DNA of 64,000 nucleotides. It comes from Rhodanobacter sp. T12-5 (lineage in GTDB: Bacteria; Pseudomonadota; Gammaproteobacteria; Xanthomonadales; Rhodanobacteraceae). Shown piece after piece: positions 24,625 to 33,524 of this stretch. A model generated the notes under the pieces. That model searched no databases and was not told the origin of the DNA. It saw nothing but the letters and a program-made list of their open reading frames with translations. Position numbers and translations under genes: made by a program. The first letter of the stretch is position 1. Every line of letters begins with the position of its first letter. Location of the stretch: assembly GCF_008329435.1 (NCBI RefSeq), contig NZ_NPKN01000002.1, forward strand, positions 372,001-436,000. The letters run 5' to 3'.

Positions 24625-25215
24625 TCAGCGACGCGAGACATGCGGGTCGCCCGCCACGTACCAGCGCCAGGGCTCGTCGACCGCGCGGGTGATGCCCACG
24701 CGCGGCGTCGCCACGGGCGCGGCGGGTGGCGGCGTGCCGTCGTCGACGATGCGAAAGCCACCGACACCAGTGACCAGATCGACGCCGTCCTGAGTGCGAT
24801 CGATCCCGAGTGCCTGGCACAATCGCGCCGGCCCGCGGCAGAGATCGCGGTCGTTGCGGCAGGCAGGTCGCGCCGCACGCATCGCCGCAAGCCCAGTGAG
24901 TGGTGCCAAGGCACGCAGCAACACCGCGACGCCCTCTCCCGCCTCGCCGCAAACCGGGTTGCAACACCAATGCATGCCGTAGGTGAAGTACACATAAAGC
25001 AGGCCAGGCCCACCGAACATCGTCGCGTTGCGTGCGGTCCGGCCACGCCAGGAATGTGCTGCCGGATCGACCGCGCCGACATACGCCTCGGTTTCCACGA
25101 TGCGCCCGCTGCGGCCATCGGCGTTGAGCAGGATCTTGTTGAGCAAAGCGGGCGCGACCTCGCGCGGATCACGCCGGTAGAACGCGCGGTCGAGTGTGAC
25201 GCGTCGCTCAGCCAT
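24625..25215 (-). CDS. DNA-3-methyladenine glycosylase (AAG/MPG family)
   Basis: A 196-residue glycosylase of the eukaryote-type AAG fold. It removes 3-methyladenine and other alkylated purines. Visible marks: LLNKILLNADGRSGRIVETE with the catalytic Glu in VETEAYVG, HSWRGRTARNATMF, and the FTYGMHWCCN core. Ends shortly after EPWRWYVAGDPHVSRR. ATG 25215 overlaps the stop of the PEP-mutase-like gene by 8 bases, so they are co-transcribed. Confidence 0.92.
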   Translation of the reverse strand: MAERRVTLDRAFYRRDPREVAPALLNKILLNADGRSGRIVETEAYVGAVDPAAHSWRGRTARNATMFGGPGLLYVYFTYGMHWCCNPVCGEAGEGVAVLLRALAPLTGLAAMRAARPACRNDRDLCRGPARLCQALGIDRTQDGVDLVTGVGGFRIVDDGTPPPAAPVATPRVGITRAVDEPWRWYVAGDPHVSRR

Positions 25216-26038
25216 GCACGAACAGCTTCTGTACGTCCGCATGGCTCAGGCTGGGAGCAAGACTGTCGAAGCCGCCGCTTGCCCGCATGGCTTGCGCAGC
25301 CTGATCAACGGCGCCCAGCGCGATCGCGGCGAAGCGCGTGGCCGTGCTCACCCGGGCCACGCCGATCCGCGCCAGTTCGGCCAGGCCCGGCATGCCCGGT
25401 CGTGCACCCACGTTCACCGGCGCATCGATCGTCTTGACCAGCGCCGCCAGCACGGCAGGGTCGCCCAGGCCGATCGGATAGATGCAGTCCGCGCCCGCCG
25501 CCAGATAGGCGCGCGCACGACGCACGGCATCGGCGAAACGCACGGTTTCGTCGGCAGCCGGGGTGATCCAGCAATCCACCCGCGCATTGATCACGATCGG
25601 CACACCAGCAGCTGTCGCTGCGGCACGCGCGCCGGCAATCCGTTCGGCAGCCTCCGCGCAATCGCGCAACCCATCGTGCCGTCCGTCTTCGAGGTTAACG
25701 CCCACGGCGCCCGCCTCGATCACCGCGCGCACCGTCTCGCCCACCGCCGCCGGCGTGTCGCCGTAGCCGGCCTCGATATCGGCCGTCACCGGCACGTCCA
25801 CCACGCGGGTAATGCGCGCGATGGCGGCCACCACTTCGGCCACCGGGGCCTGCTCGCCATCGGCGCAACCAAGCGACCAGGCCACGCCGCCACTGGTGGT
25901 GGCGACCGCGGCGAACCCGCGCTGCGCGAACAGCCGTGCGCTGCCTGCATCCCACGCATTCGGCAACAGCAGGATCGAGTTGCGATCATGCATGTCGCGA
26001 AACGCGTGCGCCCTGTCGATCTGGCTCTGCCTGTCCAT
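25208..26038 (-). CDS. isocitrate lyase/PEP mutase superfamily protein
   Basis: A 276-residue TIM-barrel protein starting MDRQSQIDRAHAFRDMHDRN. Conserved loops: LLPNAWDAGSARLFAQRGF, TADIEAGYGD (metal-binding Asp/Glu), VNLEDGRHD, and NARVDCW. The KKCGH loop of true isocitrate lyase is absent, so it belongs to the PEP-mutase/oxaloacetate-lyase-like side, where C-C or P-C bond substrates vary. It lies directly upstream of the glycosylase gene, overlapping by 8 bases. The frame continues open far upstream, but that stretch mirrors the plus-strand DUF885 gene. Confidence 0.88.
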   Translation of the reverse strand: MDRQSQIDRAHAFRDMHDRNSILLLPNAWDAGSARLFAQRGFAAVATTSGGVAWSLGCADGEQAPVAEVVAAIARITRVVDVPVTADIEAGYGDTPAAVGETVRAVIEAGAVGVNLEDGRHDGLRDCAEAAERIAGARAAATAAGVPIVINARVDCWITPAADETVRFADAVRRARAYLAAGADCIYPIGLGDPAVLAALVKTIDAPVNVGARPGMPGLAELARIGVARVSTATRFAAIALGAVDQAAQAMRASGGFDSLAPSLSHADVQKLFVHG

Positions 26039-26176
26039 CGTCGTGTCGTTACCCGTTGTCGATAAGGAAAGCCGCAGAGTACGCCGCTTGCACTTTGCAC
26101 GGAAACCGCCGAAGAATGACCGTTCCGGGTTTCCAGCGCCGCCTTGTCGACGGCACGCCCCGAGGGAGAACTGACG

Positions 26177-27952
26177 ATGATGAAAGTCATGCGGATCCTG
26201 TTCGGTACGGCCGCCGCGCTGGCCATGGGCGGCGCCACCACGGTCGTGCAGGCAGCGGCCGTACCGGCGACGAAGACGGCAGACCAGGCGTTCATGCAAC
26301 TGGCCGATACGTACTTCGACAGCTACTACTTCCCGACCAACCCCTCCCTCGCCACCGTCGACGGCATACACGCCTATGACGCCAGGCTGGAGGACTATTC
26401 GCGCGCCGGCGTCGATGCGAACGTCAAGGCGCTCAAGCAATGGGAGCACCGCGTGGCGGCGGTGGACCCGGCAACGCTTGGCGAGCGCGTGCAGGGCGAC
26501 CGCGAGCTGGTCCTGAACAACATCCGCAGCACCCTGCTGACGCTCGAGACGATACGCCCGTGGCAGAAGAATCCGGACATCTACTCCAGCGGCATCACCA
26601 GCAGCACATTCACCCTGATGTCGCGCAAGTTCGCCTCGCCGGAAACGCGCCTGCGCGCCCTGATTGCCCGCGAACGGCTGATGCCGGCCGCCCTCGCCGC
26701 AGCGCGCAAGAATCTCGACAACCCGCCGAAAATCTACACGCAAATCGCGCTGGAACAGTTGCCCGGGCTGGTGCACTTCTTCCAGCACGACGTGCCGTCG
26801 GCTTTCACCGCGGTCGCCGACGCCGACCTGAAGCAGCAATTCGCCAACAGCAACGCCGCCGTGATCAAGGCGCTGCAGGACTACCAGGCCTGGCTGAAGG
26901 ACGACCTGCTGCCGCGCTCGCACGGCGACTTCCGCATCGGTGCCACCGCGTTCCGCGACAAGCTGAAGTACGACGAGATGGTCACCCTGCCGCTTGACCG
27001 GCTTGTCGCCATCGACATGGCCAACCTGCGCCAGAACCAGCGCCAGTTCGCCGAAGTAGCCAAGCAGCTCGACCCGCACAAGACGCCGCGCGAGGTACTG
27101 GCCGAACTGGCCTTGGACTATCCGCCGCCGGACAAGATCCTGGATACCTTCCGCGCCACCTTCGATCACCTCACCGCGTTCATCCGGCAGAAACACATCA
27201 TCACGATCCCCTCGCAGGTGCGGCCGACCCTGGAGGAAACACCGCCCTTCATGCGCGCGATCACCTTCGCCTCGATGGACACACCCGGACCGTACGAAAC
27301 CGTCGCCCGCGAGGCGTACTTCAACGTCACCCTGCCCGAAGCTGGCTGGAGCAAAAAGCGCACGAAAGAGTTCATGGCGCAATTCAACTACCCGGTGATC
27401 AGCAGCATCGCCGTTCACGAGGCCTACCCCGGCCACTACGTGCAGTTCCTGTGGATGCATCGGCTCGACGACCGTGTGCGCAAGCTGCTTGGCTCGAACA
27501 CCAATGCCGAGGGCTGGGCGCACTACTGCGAGCAGATGATGCTGGACGAAGGGCTGGCTGCGTTCGAATACCCGCACGATCTGCGCCAGCAGCGCCTGCT
27601 GCGGCTGGGCCAGTTGCAGGAAGCGCTGCTGCGCAATGCACGCTTCATCGTCGGCATCAAGCTGCACACCGGCCAGATGACGATGGAGCAGGCGATCGAC
27701 TTCTTCGTCGACGAAGGCTACCAATCGCGCGCGGTCGGCGAGGTCGAAACCAAGCGCGGCACAGCCGATCCCACCTACCTGTATTACACGCTGGGCAAAT
27801 TGCAGATCCTCAAGTTGCGCGCCGACGTCGAGGCGAAGCAGGGTCGAGACTTCGACCTGATGAAATTCCACGACGACTTCATGCAGCAGGGTTTCGCGCC
27901 GATCAGCATCGTGCGCAAAGCGATGCTGCACGACGACTCGCCGACGCTGTAG
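26177..27952 (+). CDS. DUF885 family exported zinc peptidase-like protein
   Basis: A 591-residue protein with a signal peptide (cleavage near TTVVQAAAVPA). The zinc motif of the family is intact: AVHEAYPGHYVQFLWM near residue 418, with the third ligand Glu in NAEGWAHYCEQMML about 35 residues on. Fold is M3/M32-like and mostly helical; homologues are secreted or periplasmic peptidases of unknown substrate. ATG 26177 has GGGAG 8 bases upstream. It is divergent from the PEP-mutase-like gene. Confidence 0.88.
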   Translation: MMKVMRILFGTAAALAMGGATTVVQAAAVPATKTADQAFMQLADTYFDSYYFPTNPSLATVDGIHAYDARLEDYSRAGVDANVKALKQWEHRVAAVDPATLGERVQGDRELVLNNIRSTLLTLETIRPWQKNPDIYSSGITSSTFTLMSRKFASPETRLRALIARERLMPAALAAARKNLDNPPKIYTQIALEQLPGLVHFFQHDVPSAFTAVADADLKQQFANSNAAVIKALQDYQAWLKDDLLPRSHGDFRIGATAFRDKLKYDEMVTLPLDRLVAIDMANLRQNQRQFAEVAKQLDPHKTPREVLAELALDYPPPDKILDTFRATFDHLTAFIRQKHIITIPSQVRPTLEETPPFMRAITFASMDTPGPYETVAREAYFNVTLPEAGWSKKRTKEFMAQFNYPVISSIAVHEAYPGHYVQFLWMHRLDDRVRKLLGSNTNAEGWAHYCEQMMLDEGLAAFEYPHDLRQQRLLRLGQLQEALLRNARFIVGIKLHTGQMTMEQAIDFFVDEGYQSRAVGEVETKRGTADPTYLYYTLGKLQILKLRADVEAKQGRDFDLMKFHDDFMQQGFAPISIVRKAMLHDDSPTL

Positions 27953-28058
27953 CGGCACGACCGCCCGCCGGGCCACGGCCGCGCGACACTGGCCGCGCGC
28001 GCCGCAGGCTCCTAAAGTGGCGCCGCAGGCAATCATCCCGCGTCGCGCTGGAGGCACC

Positions 28059-29201
28059 ATGGCCATCCGCAGGCTTGCGCTGCTGTTCGACGGCACCTGG
28101 AACAAGCCCGAATCCCATACCAACGTGGAGCGGCTGCGGCTGCTCATCGCGCCGCGTGACGCGGCCGGCGTCGAGCAGCTCGTCAACTACATCCCCGGTG
28201 TCGGCGTGAAGCCCGGCATTACCCATCTGCTCGGCGGTGCGTTCGGTTACGGCCTGTCCGGCAACGTGCTCGATGGCTACCGCTGGCTGTGCGAGACCTG
28301 GCAGCCTGGCGACCAGCTCTATCTGTTCGGCTTCAGCCGCGGCGCTTATACCGCGCGCAGTCTTGGCGGGATGATCCGCAAGTGCGGCCTGCTCCGGCGC
28401 GGCGCCGATGGCAGAGTGGCCAAGACCGGGGTTTCGGCCGCCTACGATTTCTACCGCGACACCAAGTGCAAACCTGACGATCCGGCCGGGATAGCGTTTC
28501 GCGCCAGCCACTCGCTTGAGATCGAGATCCGCTTCATCGGCGTGTGGGATACGGTCGGCTCGCTCGGCATCCCGGTCACCGCGTCCTGGTTTCCCTACGC
28601 CCGTTCGCGCTACCAGTTCCACGACACCGAGCTCAGCAAGATCGTCAAGTACGCCTACCAGGCGCTCGCACTGGACGAACATCGAGCCGACTTCGCTCCC
28701 ACGAAGTGGACACGCAACCCGTACAACGTCAAACCCGGCGAAACGCTCACCTCGAAGAAGCTCGAGCAGATCGAAATCGAGCAGCGCTGGTTCATCGGCT
28801 CGCACTCCGACGTCGGCGGCGGCAACAACCGCGACGGCGCCGGACGCAAGCCCGACCCGCTGCCGGAACTGCCGTTTGCTTGGCTGCAGCGCAAGGCGAT
28901 CCATGCCGGCCTGGCCTGCAACGAGCGATTCATGCCTGAACCCGACGCCGACACCGGCGTGCCGCGCAATTCGTATGCGGAGTTCATGAGCGGCATCTAC
29001 AAGGAATTCAAGCCGCCGTTCGATCGCCGGCTGGGCAACGGCGTCAACGAAAAGGTCGACGATTCGGTCTGGCTTCGCTGGGTCGCCGATGCCGCCTATC
29101 GTTCGCCGTCGCTGGTGAAGGCACTGGCCGATGCCACCGTGCTGATGTCGATGGAGGCCGTGGTGCAGAACGCGAACAAGCCGCCGGGTTCGCCGGCGTA
29201 G
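28059..29201 (+). CDS. DUF2235 alpha/beta hydrolase (Tle1-like phospholipase family)
   Basis: A 380-residue DUF2235 protein. It opens LALLFDGTWNKPESHTNVER, has the nucleophile elbow GFSRGAYTARSLGGMI (about residues 93-108), the acid in IGVWDTVGSLG, and the His in WFIGSHSDVGGG. These make the Ser-Asp-His set of type VI phospholipase effectors of the Tle1 group, but the family also has cytosolic members. No signal peptide. ATG 28059 has GGAGG at 5-base spacing. No immunity-like gene is beside it; the next gene is a convergent MFS pump three bases away. Confidence 0.85.
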   Translation: MAIRRLALLFDGTWNKPESHTNVERLRLLIAPRDAAGVEQLVNYIPGVGVKPGITHLLGGAFGYGLSGNVLDGYRWLCETWQPGDQLYLFGFSRGAYTARSLGGMIRKCGLLRRGADGRVAKTGVSAAYDFYRDTKCKPDDPAGIAFRASHSLEIEIRFIGVWDTVGSLGIPVTASWFPYARSRYQFHDTELSKIVKYAYQALALDEHRADFAPTKWTRNPYNVKPGETLTSKKLEQIEIEQRWFIGSHSDVGGGNNRDGAGRKPDPLPELPFAWLQRKAIHAGLACNERFMPEPDADTGVPRNSYAEFMSGIYKEFKPPFDRRLGNGVNEKVDDSVWLRWVADAAYRSPSLVKALADATVLMSMEAVVQNANKPPGSPA

Positions 29202-29204
29202 TCA

Positions 29205-30473
29205 TCAGCCCAGCTCGGCAATTTCCGCCTGCAGCGTCGTGGCCGGAACGGTGCCGGTCATCGCCTGGTCCAGCCCGCGATGCGTGAGGCGGCGATACCA
29301 CCACCATGCGAACACACCGCTGGCGGTCAACGCCGAAGCACCCAGCGCGAGCTGCAACATGCTGCCGGACAACCATGGCGACAGCACGCCGGCCACGACA
29401 CTGCAGAGCAGCAGGCTGGCGAACGCCTGCACCGAGGAAATCCCGCCGCGCCGATGCCGGAAACGATCCAGCAGCAACAGCGTCAGCGTCGGAAATGCCA
29501 GCTGCACGCCGATGCCGTGGAGGATCAGCGGCAGCATCGACCACGGCAGCCGTGGCGCGGGGAACAGCAGTGCCAGCAACAAATGAAGCACGCACGCCAA
29601 CAGCATCACCGCATAGCCGAGGTTCACCGTGAACCCGGCGCTGCACCGCTCGGCCATCCGCCCGGACAACCACGCGCCTCCGATCAGGCCAGCCACTACC
29701 GGCAGGAACAACCACGGAAAGCCCTGCGCCGACAAATGCAGCAACTCGCGCACGATGCGCGGCGCCGAAGCGATATACAGGAACAGGCCCGCGAAATTGA
29801 CCGAACTGGAAATCAGCAGCGGCCAGAACAGCCGGTCGCGCCCGAACGAAACATAGCCGGCCAGCAGCGGCCCCGGCGCAAAGCGGGTGCGGCTTTCCGC
29901 CGGATGCGTCTCGTCGAGCAACAGCAGCAAGGCCAGCGCCAGCAGTGCGGTGAACCCGGCCAGCCACCAGAAGATGCCGTGCCAGCCACCCAGCGGCAGC
30001 AGCAGCGCACCGACCATCGGCGCGATCACCGGGGCCACCCCGAAAATCATCATCACCTGCGACATCAGCCGTTGTGCGGCAGCACCTTCGAGGCTGTCGC
30101 GGATCACCGCGCGCCCCACCACCAGCCCGGCACCGGCGCACATGCCCTGCAACCCACGGCACGCCAGCAGCATCGCGAACGAGGTGGACAGCGCCGCACC
30201 CACCGACGCCAGCGCGTATACCAGCATGCCGGCGACAATCACCGGCCTGCGTCCGATCGCGTCGGAGATCGCGCCGTGGAACAGGCTCATCGCGGCGTAG
30301 GTGATCAGGTACATGCTGATGATCTGCTGCAGCGCTGCGTTGTCCACATGGAACCGCGCACCGACCAGCGGAAACGCCGGGAACACCGCATCGATCGAGA
30401 ACGGCCCGATCATCGACAGGGCCGCCAGCAGCCATGGCAGGCTGCGGCGCACGGTGTGCGGGGTTGAGTTCAT
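29205..30473 (-). CDS. MFS transporter, Bcr/CflA drug-resistance type
   Basis: A 422-residue, 12-helix major facilitator. It has the Bcr/CflA opening (LPWLLAALSMIGPFSIDAVF), motif A (GAISDAIGRRPVIVAG) and the motif C-like GVAPVIAPMVGALLLPLGGW. It likely exports drugs or small metabolites using the proton gradient. ATG 30473 is the family start. The stop lies three bases from the convergent DUF2235 stop. It shares its 5' gap with the fluoride riboswitch and crcB. Confidence 0.9.
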   Translation of the reverse strand: MNSTPHTVRRSLPWLLAALSMIGPFSIDAVFPAFPLVGARFHVDNAALQQIISMYLITYAAMSLFHGAISDAIGRRPVIVAGMLVYALASVGAALSTSFAMLLACRGLQGMCAGAGLVVGRAVIRDSLEGAAAQRLMSQVMMIFGVAPVIAPMVGALLLPLGGWHGIFWWLAGFTALLALALLLLLDETHPAESRTRFAPGPLLAGYVSFGRDRLFWPLLISSSVNFAGLFLYIASAPRIVRELLHLSAQGFPWLFLPVVAGLIGGAWLSGRMAERCSAGFTVNLGYAVMLLACVLHLLLALLFPAPRLPWSMLPLILHGIGVQLAFPTLTLLLLDRFRHRRGGISSVQAFASLLLCSVVAGVLSPWLSGSMLQLALGASALTASGVFAWWWYRRLTHRGLDQAMTGTVPATTLQAEIAELG

Positions 30474-30516
30474 GGCGGACGACGGTATCGGCGGGCCGGG
30501 CAGTATAGAACCGCGC

Positions 30517-30547
30517 TTGACGAGCGCATGGTCCGATCGACTAGGAT
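30517..30547 (+). promoter_or_regulatory. candidate sigma70 promoter for the fluoride riboswitch RNA
   Basis: TTGACG at 30517-30522 and TAGGAT at 30542-30547 with a 19-base spacer, ending about 8 bases before the riboswitch starts. The spacing is long, but the position is exactly where the RNA start is expected. Confidence 0.5.
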
Positions 30548-30555
30548 GTCCGCTC

Positions 30556-30644
30556 GGGAGATGGCATGCCTCCCGTTCCGGGCGGCTTCGGCGTCCCGGG
30601 ACAAACCGCTTCTCGTGACCCCGCGTTGAAGTTGATGATGCCTG
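30556..30644 (+). ncRNA. fluoride riboswitch (crcB motif) upstream of crcB
   Basis: The aptamer elements of the crcB motif can be placed by eye. GGGAG (30556-30560) pairs with CTCCC (30570-30574) around GATGGCAT. GGCAT (30563-30567) pairs with ATGCC (30638-30642). AAACCGCTTC leads into a stem closed by GAAG, then the conserved TGATGATGCC. Between the first stem and AAACC there is an extra GC hairpin (about 30575-30602) not in the minimal Thermotoga aptamer. It lies 77 bases before the crcB start, so it likely switches crcB on when fluoride enters the cell. The pairing fits, but covariance scoring was not run. Confidence 0.82.
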
Positions 30645-30720
30645 CACCACCGGCTTCCGGCGGCGCAGGCGTGCCTGCCACCGCGGCAACCGGACACCTT
30701 CATTGTCAGGAGACGCGCTT

Positions 30721-31107
30721 GTGGGTTTGACCGGATTTGTGGCGATCGGCATCGGCGGCGCCTTGGGCTGCTGGCTGCGCTGGGGCTTGGGCGTCCTGCT
30801 CAATCCATTGTTTCCCACCCTGCCGCTGGGCACGCTGACCGCCAACCTCGTCGGTGGTCTGCTGATGGGTTGCGTGATGGGCTTGTTCGATCATTTCCAG
30901 ACCCTGTCGCCGGAACTGCGGCTGTTCGTGTTCACCGGCTTTCTCGGCGGCCTGACCACGTTTTCCACGTTCTCGGCCGAGTCCGCCACCCTGCTGCTGC
31001 GCCAGCAATACCTGTGGTTCAGCGGCCACGTCGCGGTGCACGTGGCCGGCTCACTGGCGATGACCGTGCTCGGCATCTTCCTCACCCGCAGCCTGCTGCG
31101 TCATTGA
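30721..31107 (+). CDS. crcB: fluoride ion channel Fluc/CrcB
   Basis: A 128-residue, four-helix protein that as an antiparallel dimer lets fluoride leave the cell. Family marks: GIGGALGCWLRW near the start, LTANLVGGLLMG, and the sodium/selectivity region GFLGGLTTFSTFSAES. The start is GTG 30721, with CAGGAG 8 bases upstream; the frame extends to TTG 30703, which overlaps the ribosome site and is unlikely. Preceded by the fluoride riboswitch and followed 13 bases on by DUF190. Confidence 0.95.
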   Translation: MGLTGFVAIGIGGALGCWLRWGLGVLLNPLFPTLPLGTLTANLVGGLLMGCVMGLFDHFQTLSPELRLFVFTGFLGGLTTFSTFSAESATLLLRQQYLWFSGHVAVHVAGSLAMTVLGIFLTRSLLRH

Positions 31108-31120
31108 CCCGGTGATCGGC

Positions 31121-31459
31121 ATGAACCAGGAAAACCTGCAGCACGGCGTGCACCTGTATTTCTACTGCCACTCGCGCGCAAAGCACGACGGCATGCTGCT
31201 GTCCGAGTGGTTGCTGGAACAGGCGAAGCGGCATGGCCTCGGCGGCGGCTCGGTGTTCCGCGCGATCGCCGGTTTCGGTCGGCATGGCGTGCTGCACGAG
31301 GAACAATTCTTCGAACTCGCCGACGACCTGCCGGTGAAGATCGAATTCCTGTTGCACGAGGAGCAGGTCGAGCCGCTGCTGCAACTGGTGCGCGCGGCCG
31401 GTGTCGACGTGACGTATGCACGTTCGCCGGCAAGCTTTGCCGTGCTCGGCAGCCACTGA
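31121..31459 (+). CDS. DUF190 protein, CrcB-associated
   Basis: A 112-residue soluble protein of DUF190 (PII-like fold): HLYFYCHSRAKHDGMLLSEW, then KRHGLGGGSVFRAIAGFG and VKIEFLLHEEQVEPLLQLV. It often neighbours crcB and is thought to regulate it, by analogy with PII proteins; mechanism unproven. ATG 31121 is chosen, GTG 31112 is possible. It should share the riboswitch-controlled transcript. Confidence 0.9.
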   Translation: MNQENLQHGVHLYFYCHSRAKHDGMLLSEWLLEQAKRHGLGGGSVFRAIAGFGRHGVLHEEQFFELADDLPVKIEFLLHEEQVEPLLQLVRAAGVDVTYARSPASFAVLGSH

Positions 31460-31489
31460 CCGCGCACGATTCCCACGAAGAGACAACGC

Positions 31490-32608
31490 ATGAGCCAGGA
31501 CGACCTGAAAGACCGCGCCAGCGCACTGCTCGAACACGCCGGCATCCATATCGACGGCGATGCCCCGATTGACCTGCGTGTGCACGACGATCGCCTCTAT
31601 CCGCGCGTGTTCGCGCATGGATCGCTCGGTCTGGGCGAAGCCTACATGGACGGATGGTGGGATGCCGACGATCTTCCCGGCCTGTGTACCCGCCTGCTCA
31701 CCGCCGGGCTCGACCAGGAATTGAAAACCCTCGACGCCCTGCTCGCCCACCTCAAGGCGCGTTTCATCAACCTGCAGCGCGGCGAGCGCGCGTTCGAGAT
31801 CGGCAAGGCACACTACGACCTCGGCAACGACCTGTTCCACGCCATGCTGGGCAAGCGCATGGTGTACTCCTGCGGCTACTGGGCCAAGGCCGACAACCTC
31901 GACGACGCACAGGCGGCCAAGCTCGATCTGGTCTGCCGCAAGCTGCAGCTGAAAACCGGCCAGCGCGTGCTCGACATCGGCTGCGGCTGGGGCGAGGCGT
32001 TGAAATACGCGGCCGAGCACTACGGCATCGAGGGCGTCGGCATCACCGTGTCGCGGGAGCAGGCCGAGTACGCGCGCGAACTGTGCGCGGGACTGCCGAT
32101 CGAGATCCGCCTGCAGGATTATCACGACGTCGACGAGCGTTTCGACGCGGTGTACTCGGTGGGCATGTTCGAGCATGTCGGCGCCAAGAACTACCGCGCA
32201 TACTTCGAGACCGTGCGCCGCTGCCTGAACGACGATGGTCTCTCGCTGCTGCATTGCATCGGCAGCAACAGCGCGCCGGGCCAGACCGATCCGTGGATCG
32301 AGAAGTACATCTTTCCAAACTCGATGATCCCGGCCGCCAGCCAGGTCGCGAGCGCGCTGGAAGACCTGTTCGTGGTCGAGGACTGGCACAACTTCGGCGC
32401 CGACTACGACCGCACCCTGACCGCCTGGCGCGCCAACATCGAGGCGGCATGGTCGACCCTGCCGGCGAGCTATGACGAGCGCTTCCGCCGCATGTGGCGC
32501 TATTACCTCGCCGTCTCCGCTGCGGTATTCCGCAGCCGTCGCGACCAGCTGTGGCAGCTCACCCTTAGTCCGAATGGCGTGCCCGGCGGCTATCGCGTGC
32601 CGCGCTGA
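31490..32608 (+). CDS. cfa: cyclopropane-fatty-acyl-phospholipid synthase
   Basis: A 372-residue SAM-dependent Cfa. It adds a methylene bridge to unsaturated acyl chains of membrane lipids. Marks: GLGEAYMDGWWDADDL in the N-terminal lipid-binding part, FEIGKAHYDLGNDLFHAMLG, MVYSCGYW, the SAM motif VLDIGCGWGEALKYAAEHYG, and SVGMFEHVGAKNY. The C-terminal YIFPNSMIPAASQ replaces the commoner GGxLPS loop. It follows DUF190 by 30 bases and may be partly on the same transcript. Confidence 0.94.
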   Translation: MSQDDLKDRASALLEHAGIHIDGDAPIDLRVHDDRLYPRVFAHGSLGLGEAYMDGWWDADDLPGLCTRLLTAGLDQELKTLDALLAHLKARFINLQRGERAFEIGKAHYDLGNDLFHAMLGKRMVYSCGYWAKADNLDDAQAAKLDLVCRKLQLKTGQRVLDIGCGWGEALKYAAEHYGIEGVGITVSREQAEYARELCAGLPIEIRLQDYHDVDERFDAVYSVGMFEHVGAKNYRAYFETVRRCLNDDGLSLLHCIGSNSAPGQTDPWIEKYIFPNSMIPAASQVASALEDLFVVEDWHNFGADYDRTLTAWRANIEAAWSTLPASYDERFRRMWRYYLAVSAAVFRSRRDQLWQLTLSPNGVPGGYRVPR

Positions 32609-32808
32609 TCGCTCACCGCCACCGCCATCGCGCAAAACGCCGGCATGTTTGTGATCAACATCCACACTCATGGCAGGCATCTGCTTCGTGCATTCCAGGG
32701 GGTGCGAGTGGAGGGAGGATGCAGGAGCCGGCATCCATCGATGCGGAGTGCATACCATCTCTCCGACCACGGGACGGATGCATCGCGACGGGCAAAAGGC
32801 GACACAGC

Positions 32809-33084
32809 ATGGGGCGAAAAATCCTTATCGGCATTCTGTCGCTTTTGACGATTCTGTTCGCGGCCCTCCTGTTGATGGATGTCGCCTGGTTCTTCCATGG
32901 CTCGCTGGAACTCTTTCCCACCGACGAGCAGCAGGGCAAGATCAAAAGCGTTGCCGGGTTGTCGGGCTGCGGTTTCGTGCTCGCCGAAGCGGCGGTCCTG
33001 TTTCTGCTCGGGCGACTGTCCAGGAGTCGTCACCGCCCTTGCCTCGAGATTCCTCCCGATCCGATCGACGGAAGCCACCCATGA
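32809..33084 (+). CDS. small two-helix membrane protein
   Basis: A 91-residue protein: helix one ILIGILSLLTILFAALLLMD, a short loop with LELFPTDEQQGKIK, helix two CGFVLAEAAVLFLLG, then a basic tail. ATG 32809 lacks a strong ribosome site. Its stop overlaps the next start (ATGA, 33081-33084), which supports it as real. No family recognised. The 200 bases before it show no other gene. Confidence 0.65.
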   Translation: MGRKILIGILSLLTILFAALLLMDVAWFFHGSLELFPTDEQQGKIKSVAGLSGCGFVLAEAAVLFLLGRLSRSRHRPCLEIPPDPIDGSHP

Positions 33085-33467
33085 ACCAGAAAACCCCACT
33101 CTCCGAGTACCTCGTCCTCTCCCGCGGACAGTGGGACGCGGGTGCGCCACGCGAAGAAATTCAGGACGCGATCGACCGGTTCTACGCGTGGTACGAACGG
33201 CTCCTTGGCGAAGGCCGGATCGGAGCCGGGCAACGCCTGACCCGGGAGGGCAAGGTGGTGTCGCGGCAGGCGATCACCGACGGCCCGTTTGCCGAGGGCA
33301 AGGAAGTCGTCGGCGGTTACTGGTTCATCCTGGCGAACAGCCTGGAGGAAGCGGCACGCATCACATCGGAAAACCCCTGTCTGGCCTATGGCCTGGCCTG
33401 TGAAGTCCGTCCGGTCGATCCGGCGCGCGGCAGCGCGTTCGCACTCACCAACGAAACCCCGACCTGA
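33081..33467 (+). CDS. YCII-related family protein
   Basis: A 128-residue YCII/DGPF-domain protein: SEYLVLSRGQWDAG at the start, and ITDGPFAEGKEVVGGYWFIL holding the DGPF signature. Such ferredoxin-like-fold proteins are often next to ECF sigma factors, but here it is coupled (four-base overlap) to a small membrane protein instead. Function unknown; possible small-molecule binding. Confidence 0.85.
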   Translation: MNQKTPLSEYLVLSRGQWDAGAPREEIQDAIDRFYAWYERLLGEGRIGAGQRLTREGKVVSRQAITDGPFAEGKEVVGGYWFILANSLEEAARITSENPCLAYGLACEVRPVDPARGSAFALTNETPT

Positions 33468-33524
33468 AAACGGCACTTTCAGGACAGGATTGAACACCCA
33501 TCGCGTTGTCGCGACACTGTCGGC

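Noticed and set aside
26039..28186. Upstream extension of the PEP-mutase-like frame to over 990 codons
   Set aside because: The extra part is antisense to the DUF885 gene; the family start is at 26038.
29280..30467. 395-codon Gln/Arg-rich plus-strand frame
   Set aside because: Antisense to the MFS gene, whose helices and motifs are clear.
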